64,000 bases of DNA, from the NCBI RefSeq assembly GCF_000150275.1, contig NW_002060959.1, positions 688,172 to 752,171 on the forward strand. Reading direction: 5' to 3'. Positions 53,661-64,000 of this stretch are shown here, in pieces. Positions within the stretch are counted from its first letter, which is position 1. The number at the start of each line of letters is the position of its first letter. A program made the position numbers and the translations under genes. The notes under the pieces are model-generated. The model searched no databases, was not told the origin of the DNA, and worked only from the letters and a program-made list of their open reading frames with translations. Source of the DNA: Trichoplax adhaerens (taxonomy: Eukaryota > Placozoa > Uniplacotomia > Trichoplacea > Trichoplacidae).

Positions 53661-56012
53661 ACAAAAAAATTCTGCTAAGCTGAGAGCGTTATAATTCCAG
53701 CTGCTGTCCGAACAGCACTGTCCTTATGATATGGTGAGCAGTTATCATGGAAGTTGGTAGTGTAGCATACGAAATAGACAGTACAATGATTTATGCTGTA
53801 AATAAGTACTTGATACACTATACTGGTTAGAATTAAAGAAAATTGATCATAACTTCTCTACTTGGCTATTGAAATATTGGCCTGATATTTTCTATTTGAA
53901 AATTCCATATAGCTCTTCCACACTGTAATGTGCAATATACGGATAGTAACAGATGCAGTAAAGTATCCAATGGTTAGCTGTTGGTCTATTCTATATACCG
54001 AGCAATATGAATAGAATAGAATACTATGAAAATGTTCCAAATAAATGGCTTGTTCTCTCTCTTTTATTTCTCCTTACCGAAGTAATCATAAAACGATATC
54101 ATAGCAAGTCAAATTTGACCTCTTCTTAGGCAATGCAATTATTTCATTTACAATTTGTAATGCTGCCACTCAAAATTGAACAGCAAAGTTGATAAGTTGT
54201 GAACCAGTTTTAATTCACTTTCAATTCTGGCCAGTAATAGATAGTGCAGTGTATTTATTAAACCAGCTTCCATCCAAACTGCTCACCATACCATGTATGC
54301 TGTTAATCAGCAGCCGGTGCTTGCAACTATGATGCTCTCAGTGACATAACTGTAGAAGTTAATACTGACCTGGCATCAAAGTTTTATTTCCAATTCGAGC
54401 ATATTGCCGCTCTTTCTTATAGACAAGTATATTATCATTTTTTATTTTTGTCTCTGCTATCACGTAATGTATGAAATGATCATCAACCGATAAACATTAC
54501 TGTGTAAACTTATCTCGAAACCGATCAGACCTCTGCAAAATGCAGACTTATACATTACCGATGTATAATGAATTAATGTTGATGTGCATTTACTATAAAT
54601 TGACTGGCTTCTCAATAAAGTTTGGATCTAGTGTTGCGGGTACTGCTCCTCCTGACGATAGGAGATTGTCAGTATTTAGAGTCGTTCAGTAGGTAGGTGC
54701 TAGGGAGAACAAAGCTGACAGTAGGCGCGTGGTGCTGTGGTTTTCTGTAGTTGTTTAACTTTTCCTCGATAATAATTTCCATTTGTTATCGATAAAAACA
54801 AGTGTACTATTTACACTGAACTTCCACATTTACAGTTACACACATAAAAGTAGTTTGTTCGTTGTTATTTCCTTTCTACTTTGATTCTACAGCTGGTATA
54901 TACAAAAGCTTCATTTATTTTATGGTATATTATTTGCAATCAAGCAAGCAAAAAATTCCAACCTATCAACAGAATGCATAGATTCCCACAACGAATTGAA
55001 TAATACTTAACTTAACAATGGTTAAAGTACTTCCATGGGCTCCTTTCAAAAGATCCGTTGTAACGAAAATTACGTCAATTTGATGCCATACATAAATGAT
55101 TATGTTCAAATTATCCAGTGATACTACAAACATGCGTCAGCAAGTTATCAACCAATTAAGGTGCAATAAATTAATAGTTTATTACTCAAGTATATCATTC
55201 AGCCATCCACTTTTCATTCCAAAATAAGGGACATGAATGTTAATTCAAATTGGATGTTACTAAATATACTGGTACAATAATAAAAATATTTCGCAATAGT
55301 TACTATATTTAGTCTCTAACAGCCTCTACTATGTACTTGCTGTAATATTCTCTGCTATTAAAAAGAGTAAAACATACAGATTAAGTTGCCCAATTTTGGT
55401 AACATTAAATAAGCTACAGAACACTGCACTTCAATAACGTGCGAACATGAATTTTTTATGACTATCTATTTAGAGTATAATGTAACATTTACGAGAAAAT
55501 ACAATCACTGTATCGAAATTGCCAATACTAGCAACTACTCAAAAATATCTATTTTTTGAGTAGTTCCTGCCAATGCTTGAGTATTAATCAAAATTTCTAC
55601 ATCAAGCTGATTGCATGACTGAGTCATTGCGACAAAACCAAATCTATTGCGTATGCACATTTCTCGACATAGCTTTAGTCATACAATATGATGAGGCAAA
55701 GAAGAAGTAACCAGTAGCGAAAGATATCGGATACGAAATAATGATTACATACATTTTAGAAATACCAACAACTTTATGAGAGGATAAAAGAATGAACCCA
55801 AATGTACTTGGTTAATGGACCACATCCATTGCTATCGTTACCTATCAATATTCTCAAGACCTCAACCCTAATATAAATACGATAGGAATGTTTAGAATAT
55901 GTTTGTTAAAATTAATATGAGTAGTAAACAGGCTGCCAATCAAGCATGAACAGCATCAAGTCAGTAGATTGCTAATTCATCCACATACCATTTTGTAAGC
56001 CAAGATTAAAAA
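53661..56012. other. Spacer between SDR-d remnant and SDR-e
   Basis: About 2.35 kb. 54920-55130 is another copy of the array spacer (near 49205-49400 and 53145-53330). The rest has no recognised gene, and the open frame at 53858-54040 (-) has no family features. Confidence 0.55.
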
Positions 56013-58355
56013 CTACCATGGTATTATATCACCATTGATTTCGTAAAATCCTCCACTTTTATCTATTGTTAACTGCTTTACTAAGTCAATAATAGCTCTA
56101 GCTGATTCTTCTGGAAGGCCTGGAGCATCTGATCCACCCATATCGGTTGCCATCCAACCAGGATTCACAGCCATGGTGGCAATGTTTTTACTTTTTAAGT
56201 CAATACTTAAAGTTTTTGTAATCATATTTAGTGCAATCTGTAAATAGAGCAAGAACATCACATGTGGAAGTAACTTCAAACTCTGCAACAATAATATCTA
56301 GAAAAGATGAGTATTCATTGTACAAAGAATAGTATCTACCCTATCTTATAGTTTACAGGGTATAATCATACGAACTTTGCTGCATTTACACGGATATCTA
56401 TCAGGCAACGGTGACGAATTAGATAAAGATCCGTTTATACTGCTAATGTTCAAAATAGCAGCATTGATAGGATTGGCTTTGGGCTTTTCTAGTAGTGGAA
56501 GAAAAGCCTATAACATAAGAAACACATTGCAATACAATGTAATTATGGGCACAACCATAATAGACCAGTTAACAAGTTATAACCAACATGACGCTGTAGA
56601 TTTATAAAGGATGATATTATGAGTTTATATCATAAAACTGCATCGATAGCTTGAAGTTCACGACCAAAGATGGGAAAGAAATAATCATAATACAGCACTA
56701 TTTATTAAAGCAGAGTTCAAGATAGTAGTATGTAGGATGCAGTATCTACAAGTCTTTTATCCTATATTTGCAAACAAGCTCTTGATGCCTAGATGTAGGT
56801 ATCAGTTCGACAATCCACGCTAAAAAAAGCGAAATGAAAAAAAACCTAATGAGTTCTTTACTGTTACCTTCACCATCATCAATGGGGCTACTGCATTTAC
56901 TCGATAGGAATATTCCATCTTTTCAAATGTAACTTCATACAGATTTGATTTATCAAACATTGCAGCATTGTTGATCAAAACATCTAGTCCATCATTTGAT
57001 ATATTCGATTCTACAGCGTTAAAGGCCTTCTGAATTCCTACGTCGCTTGTAGTATCTGCACGGATAGATATTGTGAAGATAAATATCATCAAAAGTCGAT
57101 AAAACTTTATTTATTTTCAAGTACGTAAGACATGAATGTAAAAGCTGTAAAGTCATTATCCTTAGCATTTAGCTTTGATGCTTAGTATTACTTACCCAGC
57201 TCAATCAGCTTCAAATTAGAATGCTCAGATGCCAATCTTTGTAAATTCTAAGTAGGTGTCAAGCAATAGAACCAATATCGTCAAAAATATACGCGTATAT
57301 TATGCAGTAATAAGTCATAAGCAATTAAAAGTAGTGTTACAGGTTACAAAATATAATGCTGTATTTAGGGTAGCAATGATTTCATCTAATATTACTATTG
57401 GTGTTCTAAAATTATTGTACTCATTTCAGCTTATTAGATAACTACAATTACTAATTCCTTTTTATCAGTAACACATTGATGATACTGTATTCGTTTGGCA
57501 GCACATATCATGGATAAGCTTTCTCAACTGTAGATGCAGCGATGAAGTAAAGAAATAAAATGAGATGTAGCCTTGTTTTCAATAATATTAATCACACAAC
57601 GTTAAAATATTCGGTTATCGAACTGGAATGCTTACAGTTTGTCGTCCTAATGTACTATACCTAATGTTCAGAATCAATTCGTCGTGTAAGAGCTCGATAG
57701 AATGAAACTTGTAGCACTAAATCACTTCTTACTGTATAGAGGTAAAGGAAAAGACTTTCTACACGTAATGCTGTACTGTCCATCTATGCTTCGGTTTTAT
57801 ACTCCATAGATTGACAATCTAGTCGTAGCTGCAGTACCTGAAATTGATTGATCATTGCAGTCGACAAACAACGTTCTTCTTTTTGCCACTACTACACTAT
57901 GTCGTACTCATGTACGAGTTTTATACAACAAAATGCAGTTCGAGTATGCTTCAAACAAGTAAACTGCGTATTTTGTTCTATAAACAGTATACTGTACTGT
58001 ACTACTAAAATAATATCAATTTTATTATCCCAGCATAGATGATAGGCCCTTGAGAACTATAGGCACTGCGAATTCATTATTACTGTAGACCGTATGATGA
58101 ATTCAAGCTAGGGGTTATCAATACATCTGGCAAGGATAGAAGCCATGCCTCAAGATCGATAAAAATTAATTAAAATCGATACGTAATAGTTTGAACGCGA
58201 TGAAACAGTACCATCGTCTTGGCAACATCTCGGTAGGAAGCGAAGACATGTTTTGGAGGATTCTTCGTCGACAGTAAGGTCTCAACCAGCTTTAACCCTA
58301 AGCCACGATTAGCTCCAGTCACTAATACCGAATTGATGTGAAATAACCGCGCCAT
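56013..58355 (-). CDS. Short-chain dehydrogenase SDR-e, sniffer/C-factor-like, catalytic Tyr replaced, 5 exons, 246 aa
   Basis: Exons (5' to 3'): 58355-58212, 57247-57196, 57055-56868, 56507-56376, 56237-56013, with lengths as in SDR-a. The fold motifs are kept: TGANRGLG, NNAA, NISSING and PGWMATDMGG. The active-site block reads YPCKCSK where SDR-a, b and c have YPYKCSK, so the tyrosine of the YxxxK pair is a cysteine (TGT for TAT). All exons are open and splice sites intact, so it is not an obvious pseudogene. It may be a catalytically dead paralogue or an enzyme with altered chemistry; a sequencing error would also explain it. ATG 58355 is chosen to match the other copies. Confidence 0.88.
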
Positions 58356-59059
58356 CAAAGATTAGATATAGACTGTAGAGTAAACAGTCACTACTGATTG
58401 TGAATATGTTCAATTGTAAAATTTTCTCTTCGTGTCCCAACAGAAGCAACGAAAACAAGGTCGGAAAATAATTCAGGAAATGAGCCTAATGACCAATTGT
58501 AAATATTAGACGATATAATACATACGAATAATAACATACGGTTGATCACAGAGCAGTAGTTCCATAGTTCCAACTACCAACAGGAAATTGCATTAATGAA
58601 TTAATTATACAAGATAAAATCTGTCCGTCTGCATTTTTTTATTAGCAAATCAATTAATTAATTAATGGCACTTTTTACTTTTTACTTTTTACAATGGTAA
58701 AACTCTAGTTGAATCGCTATGTACAGTATAATGCATATAGAATATCAACTGCAATAATACAGAATAATATAATTGTATTTGCATAGCCGAGTTAAAGTAC
58801 TATAAGCAAAAGAAAATGGCCTGCTGGTAAACAGTACTCGAAACTACTTTTTCGAGTATTAGGAACCAATACATAATTAAGAACGGTATCTTAGTACAGT
58901 GTATACTGTACGCGTTGTCTGTGTAAGAGAATTACTTTGCGGTCTTGTCTAATATCTCCATTTTAGGAGTATATAGGATGTTGATATGATGGTTGGTAAG
59001 TTGTAAAAGAGGCATCGTCATTTTCGGTCGGCCAGGTTTTAAAAATTGTGCCCAAATCA
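58356..59059. promoter_or_regulatory. 704-bp divergent intergenic region between SDR-e and SDR-f
   Basis: The only head-to-head spacer in the SDR array, so both promoters must be here. It contains a TTAATTAATTAATTAATG stretch near 58650 and three tandem CTTTTTA units near 58674. No core promoter motif can be assigned with confidence. Confidence 0.4.
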
Positions 59060-61131
59060 ATGGCAAGCATAAAAAGCAGCAGTCACGATGAGGCAATATT
59101 ACGCGCCCGCTCGGTCTTCATTACTGGAGCTGCAAGCGGTATTGGTTTCGCATTAGTGCAAGAGATGCTAGTGATGCCAAGTACGATAGAACACATCTTT
59201 GCAAGCTATCGATCTTTGGATTCTGAATCCGGCAAGGTAACAGCATCTCTATGATGCAGATAGGATTTGAACTAGCTAATCTTGCATTACTAGCTGCTCT
59301 ACGTTGTTAGTAACAAGCTTTCAGCGTGTCTTTTACCTGCAACTTTAGTTCGGATTCACCTGGATTTGGAGTTATAATCAAACTTCAAACTTGTAAATAA
59401 ATCTTCATTTAGTGCCATAGCTTAATTCTCAAGTACTGTACTGCATACCATCCAATCGTGAACACTGTCGTTTGGCATCAAGGACTATTTTACTGACGCA
59501 TTGTAATTATCCATCTGTTATATATTAGCGCCTCTTAGACCTATCCAAAACTCATACACGATTAACTTTAGTAGAAATGGGTAAGTAGTAATAATACATG
59601 TATCTGGCAGAAAAGAATAGCCGTATAGTATCCATGAAATACGTAGGCCATCAATGAATTATAATAATCTATTCTAGTACGGGTAGAAATGATGACGACT
59701 TGTTCAATACAGATATTACATGCGAAAATTCCATAAAGAGAGCCTTCGAAACTGTTCAAGCATGTCTTAGTAATCTTGGATTACATTTACTCATCAATAA
59801 TGCTGGCATTGGAGATCATGACACGTTTCTAACCGCAACAACTAAATCCATGGAACTATTTTATAAAACCAATGCTATCGGACCTATGCTGGTTGCTCAG
59901 GTATGAATTGCTATTGATCACTGGATAATCGAAACATCTGCGTACCTATAACTATTAGAAGATACAGCATAGAAGTATGTGGTGCTAATGGCCTTTAATG
60001 TAAAGTTTTACAGCGTCTAGTTGTAAGATTATAATAAATGAGTTTCTAGTTACTACCATACACGTCTATTCCATAATTTCATTTTGCATGTCCGTAACAC
60101 TGAAGCGATAATAATCTACACTTTATGATCTACAGTACTTGCTGCATGCCATAGTGTGCCTAAAGTACAAATTATACATAGTGTTATAGTTCGTTACAGG
60201 ATAACAATCTACGCTTTATGATCTGCAGTACTTGCTGCATGCAATAGTGTGCCTAAGGTACAAATTATACATAGTGTTCTAATTCGTTACAGGATAATAA
60301 CCTACTTTTCATATCTGCAGTACTTGCTGCATGGAATAGTTTGCCTAAGGTACAAATTATACATAGTGTTACAATTCATTACAGGATAATAATTTACGCT
60401 TTATGATCTACAGTACTTGCTGCATGGAATAGTGTGCCTAAGGTACAAAATAATTATCCATAGTCTTATAATTCATTACAGGTTAATAATACAACCCTAG
60501 AATATTACAAACTTATCAGATTGTATAGCCTAATGTCTTGTATTTAAGATGCTGCAATTACTAATCATCGCTTGTTTAATGCCCCTACACAGCACGGTAA
60601 TATAAAATAAATTTGTCCTTTCATAATGTAGACATTCTTGCCGCTATTGAAAATTGGAAAGGAAACTAACTATACCAAGGGTAGATCTTTCAAGGCAGCA
60701 GTAGTTAATGTATCTTCTCAAGTTGCATCTTTATCTTCACCTAGGACTAACTACTTTTCTTACGGTTGTAGCAAGGTAAAAGCAGATTACAATTACAGTA
60801 ATTCTATTTGATTCCAACAATACCATCATGACATTATAAATAGTATAGTATACGTAAAAGCTGACTTGACTAATGTGTTCAAAATAAACCGTTTAATAAA
60901 TAATTATAGGTAGCTTTAAATATGATTACAAGATGTATGAGCCTAGAACTAAAACGGGAGGAAATTGTGGTAATTCCAATACATCCAGGTAGCGTCAAGA
61001 CTAAATCTAACGAAGGCGGTCGTATGAATCCTGGTGATGCTTCCCTGCAAATTCTGAATGTAATATGTAACCTTCAATTAAATAAAACTGGAAAGTTCCT
61101 AAGTTATAATGGATCCCAGCTGCCTTGGTAA
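59060..61131 (+). CDS. Short-chain dehydrogenase SDR-f, diverged and inverted copy, 5 exons, 260 aa
   Basis: Exons: 59060-59236, 59529-59580, 59713-59900, 60632-60775, 60910-61131. Exons 2 and 3 have exactly the lengths and phases of the minus-strand copies (52 and 188 nt), which shows common descent. The glycine motif is TGAASGIG, the NAG motif is classical NNAG, the serine block is NVSSQVAS and the active site is YFSYGCSK with Tyr and Lys kept. The usual PGWM.TDMGG block is replaced by PGSVKTKSNEGGRMNPGD, so the substrate-binding loop and C-terminus have changed. Exon 1 has ~11 extra N-terminal residues. ATG 59060 is the first in frame; an upstream GTG is not needed. Likely active with a different substrate. 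Confidence 0.88.
60118..60485. repeat. ~93-bp tandem repeat, four copies, in SDR-f intron 3
   Basis: Copies start near 60120, 60214, 60308 and 60400. Each has GCAGTACTTGCTGCATG, then AATAGTGTGCCTAAGGTAC and an AATTATACATAGTGTTA block. Divergence between copies is low. Confidence 0.9.
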
Positions 61132-62302
61132 CTCTTTTACATTTTAAACGCTGGTTAGGGTATTTTTGGCAATAGAAGTTCTGTATTAGTAGACACTTTA
61201 TTTTTACGAATATTAATAAAAAATACGTAGTACTTGGTTATTTTGATCACTGCAGTTAGTACAAAATCAACGACGATCGATTTTATCTTGGAATCGACGT
61301 AAATATTCGATCAATACTATAGCGCATTCTACAGTCGTTTATTGCAATACTTCATTGCAAATATTTCGTTGAGGCTTCTTGTAAAAATTAGTAATTTTCT
61401 AAGTATTTTTAGGTAGCACAACATAAACGATTAATCATAGTTTTACTTAGTTAAAATTGTGCGTTAATACCGCGGTACAGCTCTAATTATTCCAAACTGT
61501 AAACGAATACTAACAGTCTCTGCTAAATGCTACTGTTCCGTACACTGTGCTGCAGCAGACTATTATTATCTACTAACTGAAACCTTGTGAACGCAAAACT
61601 ATGTCCATGAATATCAAGCTTAGCTTAGCCGCAAGGACTGTTGTTGTTATAATAGTAATTTTCGTAAAATGTTCAATACCGAGGGTATCCCTGTATTTAT
61701 TAATTTTTAGTCAAGACATTTACAGCCCAATCTCTTGTGACGCTATCAATAATCGTAATTCAATAAATTCTAAAGACGATGCATGGAATTTATCCAGCAT
61801 GATTTAAAATGGTTTAAAATTATATCTTACGTATGTTATTATTATATTCTATCAGAATAAGAGCTTTAACCATGACTGTTCTTAAACTATCTTTAATAAA
61901 ACGCTCACTTTCCAGAGATAAAACTCAAATAAAACCATGGTCCTTCAAGACGAAAGCTGTGCATCAATAAAGAGGGTAGACTGCATATACCGAATGATAT
62001 ATAACTATATACATAAGAAACAATCCATTTTAACGTAAACAGAAGTATAACCATACTATACTGCTATCTCCTAATGAAACCATGTAATCTACAGTACCAA
62101 TATATCTATGGCTAATTTATGTCAAACTATAAAATAATCAGTGATGCAATACTTCGCTCTCATTTTTCAATCATTGCATTTTGCTGACAAACCCTCTGAA
62201 TCCTCCGATAATGTACATAGTATAATAATATTAATAAAGCAAAACTATCAGATTACAAACAATATTAGATATTTCATGGACTAAGGTGGCGTTCTTTTAT
62301 GC
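61132..62302. other. Spacer between convergent SDR-f and SLBP
   Basis: 1.17 kb with the 3' ends of two genes. An open frame at 61601-61807 has a hydrophobic N-terminus but no recognisable family or splice-linked extension. Nothing else seen. Confidence 0.5.
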
Positions 62303-64000
62303 CTACGGCAAATCGCTAAACAGATCATCCGGGTCGCCAATTTCAGCAGAAGCTTCAACTTTTTCTCCAGTACTACCATCGTGATTACTAGAGATTGATA
62401 GACACAAGAGTTATATTAATAAATTACAGTTGCTCCCTTATGCTTTTATTTGGCTATATCAAACTTGCCTATCAGTTTCGTTAGCATCACTCATCATTAT
62501 ATCGCCATTACAGTCCAGTGGCAAACTTAAAAACTCTTCATTACTTCGTTGCGTTTCCCAAACTTGCTTGATTTCTGGTGGATCAAATTCATGTAATTTC
62601 TTCCTCCAGAGTTTAATTTGCATGTCAAAGGAGCGTCTGCTAACTTTAATATTTTTATCTGGTGTCCTAGGATGATCCTTCGTCCTCTCCTGTCTATTAA
62701 TTACAGAGATTGTACAGGTAAGTACAGCGCAACATTAGGATAAAGTTTTCACTTAATAATGGCACTATAATATATGATTATACTTATACAAGTTGCAGTA
62801 CATGCAACAATTAAACATAAGGTAAATGATTTTAGAAATACACTAAAAGCTTTCAACGAAGTTGGTTAAAGCCCCTACTTTGCAACAGTCTTGCAATATC
62901 GATCATATCCCAAGGTATTCTTCCCGTAATCTATTTGTTTCTGCCTCCTTGACAAAATTTTGTCGTCATATTCACGCTCTCTGGGCGTACCACTAAAACT
63001 TCTACAGTTTAATAAAGTTGTTATAATATTATTGATAACAATATGAATTACTGGAAGTATTCTTAGGAGAATTGAACCTCTTCAACCCTTTTGGAGGAGG
63101 AGAAACACTGGCTTTTGAATCATCTTCAAATGATCCGAATTCCGATAAATGTAAACGGCGTCGTGTTCTAAAATCAATATTGATCAATTTATGAACTACC
63201 TTTGCGTAAAATTGTCGATCAAAATCAAACTAAAAGTGCTCCAATAAGTTACATACAGACTAAGAAATAGAAAAATGCATGAGTGCGGAATGTAAATGTA
63301 CAGTGTCTGCTAATATAATTTCAATAAATTGAAAATATGCATAATTTTTAATTTTTATAATCAAACAACGAACCCATTCAATTTGCTCTTTTTATTAGCG
63401 ATTTTTCGCGCTAACAAACTTTCACGTCCTTCCGGAGTAGCCCTAAGATACATGGTGATTATACAGGTGACAAAGTTAACGTTACAGCCATAAAAAGGAA
63501 TTGTGCAATAACAGTATTCCTTGCAACGATTAACTAATCTTACATAGAATTGAAAACATTAAAATTATATGGTCGATGCAGTACTAGTCATCTACCGTAT
63601 GTCAAAGAGTAGTTTTAATTGCACCAATCAGTTATGCAAGAAATACAAGTTTCTTTCAACGGAGGTAACAACACAAGCTACCAAATAAAGCTAGACACTG
63701 AAATAGAATAGAATATGACATACTTCTTATGTAGATCCTCCTCGTCCATAAGATCTGCCCAGCTTTTGCTTACTTCAGCGGTTTTATTATTCCTGCAAGT
63801 AGTGAAGAAACTGTCATGAACAATTTTTGCGTACTGCGAAATACTTTTAACAACTGTTCCCATATACGTAAATGATCTTAACTAACAGTAAGGTAAAATT
63901 TGAATTCAAAGTGATGTCAAACAAAGAGTGCACCCTGCATAACAGGTCACTTTTCATTCCTTTATCCATACTTCAAACTTTATAAATTTCTCTTACCACG
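62303..64000 (-). CDS. SLBP: Histone stem-loop-binding protein, 3' part, at least 6 exons in window
   Basis: SLBP binds the 3' stem-loop of replication-dependent histone mRNAs and directs their processing and translation. Exons (5' to 3'): 63792-63724, 63442-63374, 63167-63078, 63001-62879, 62693-62469, 62387-62303, all in phase. The RNA-binding domain spans two exons: [20 protein letters not shown] and, after the junction, [20 protein letters not shown] then [13 protein letters not shown]. The family has TPNK where this has TPDK. Upstream, [11 protein letters not shown] resembles the SLBP N-terminal WASxxEEDE region; the end is [12 protein letters not shown] strong pyrimidine-rich acceptor at 63793, and CGTG|gtaaga at 63997 in matching phase, suggest the previous exon starts beyond the right edge; ATG 63863 without splicing is the alternative. 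The last intron uses a GC donor (AG|GCAAGT at 62468), because GT alternatives would put a stop in the last exon. Confidence 0.93.

Noticed and set aside
53858-54040. 60-codon minus-strand frame between SDR-d and SDR-e
   Set aside because: No SDR motif and no splice partners; length is within chance for this composition.

Overview
This is nuclear DNA of an animal. It is AT-rich, all introns are spliceosomal (GT-AG with two GC-AG exceptions), and most introns are only about 50-400 bp, so genes are broken into many 50-200 bp exons. The gene content is metazoan: exocyst subunit EXOC6, RhoBTB GTPase, an ALMS-motif centrosomal protein, a limbin/EVC2-like membrane coiled-coil protein, MGAT2, WDR54, histone stem-loop-binding protein SLBP, and an array of sniffer/C-factor-like short-chain dehydrogenases. 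Compact, intron-rich and transposon-poor DNA with deeply conserved animal genes fits an early-branching animal such as a placozoan (Trichoplax/Hoilungia); that assignment is inference.

Layout. 1-3306 (+): C-terminal 493 codons of EXOC6, entering from the left edge. 4609-8389 (-): complete RHOBTB. 8.4-12.8 kb: gene-free and repeat-rich (121-bp tandem repeat, GTT microsatellite, TACTGTA-rich satellite). 12873-17554 (+): ALMS-motif gene, convergent with 18428-25627 (-), a 28-exon, 889-aa EVC2-like gene. 25.7-29.6 kb: gene-poor with short dispersed repeats. 29643-31765 (+): MGAT2 in 8 exons. 32688-37898 (-): WDR54 with a 3.3-kb first intron. 37.9-41 kb: spacer with a tandem repeat.

41.0-61.1 kb: array of one SDR family, with four intact genes on the minus strand (SDR-a, b, c, e), at least one broken copy (SDR-d) and a diverged, inverted gene on the plus strand (SDR-f). 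All intact copies share the same five-exon structure. Spacers between them are also duplicated and rearranged, so the array grew by segmental DNA duplication. SDR-e has lost the catalytic tyrosine. 62303-64000 (-): SLBP, whose 5' exons run off the right edge.

Exon models were built by hand from reading-frame continuity, splice-site phase and remembered family sequences. Every multi-exon model closes in frame. ALMS1 and EVC2 are linked to centrosome and cilium base, and they lie tail to tail here. The other non-SDR genes are unrelated housekeeping functions (secretion, N-glycan maturation, histone mRNA processing). No RNA gene, CRISPR array, intact transposon or viral sequence was recognised.
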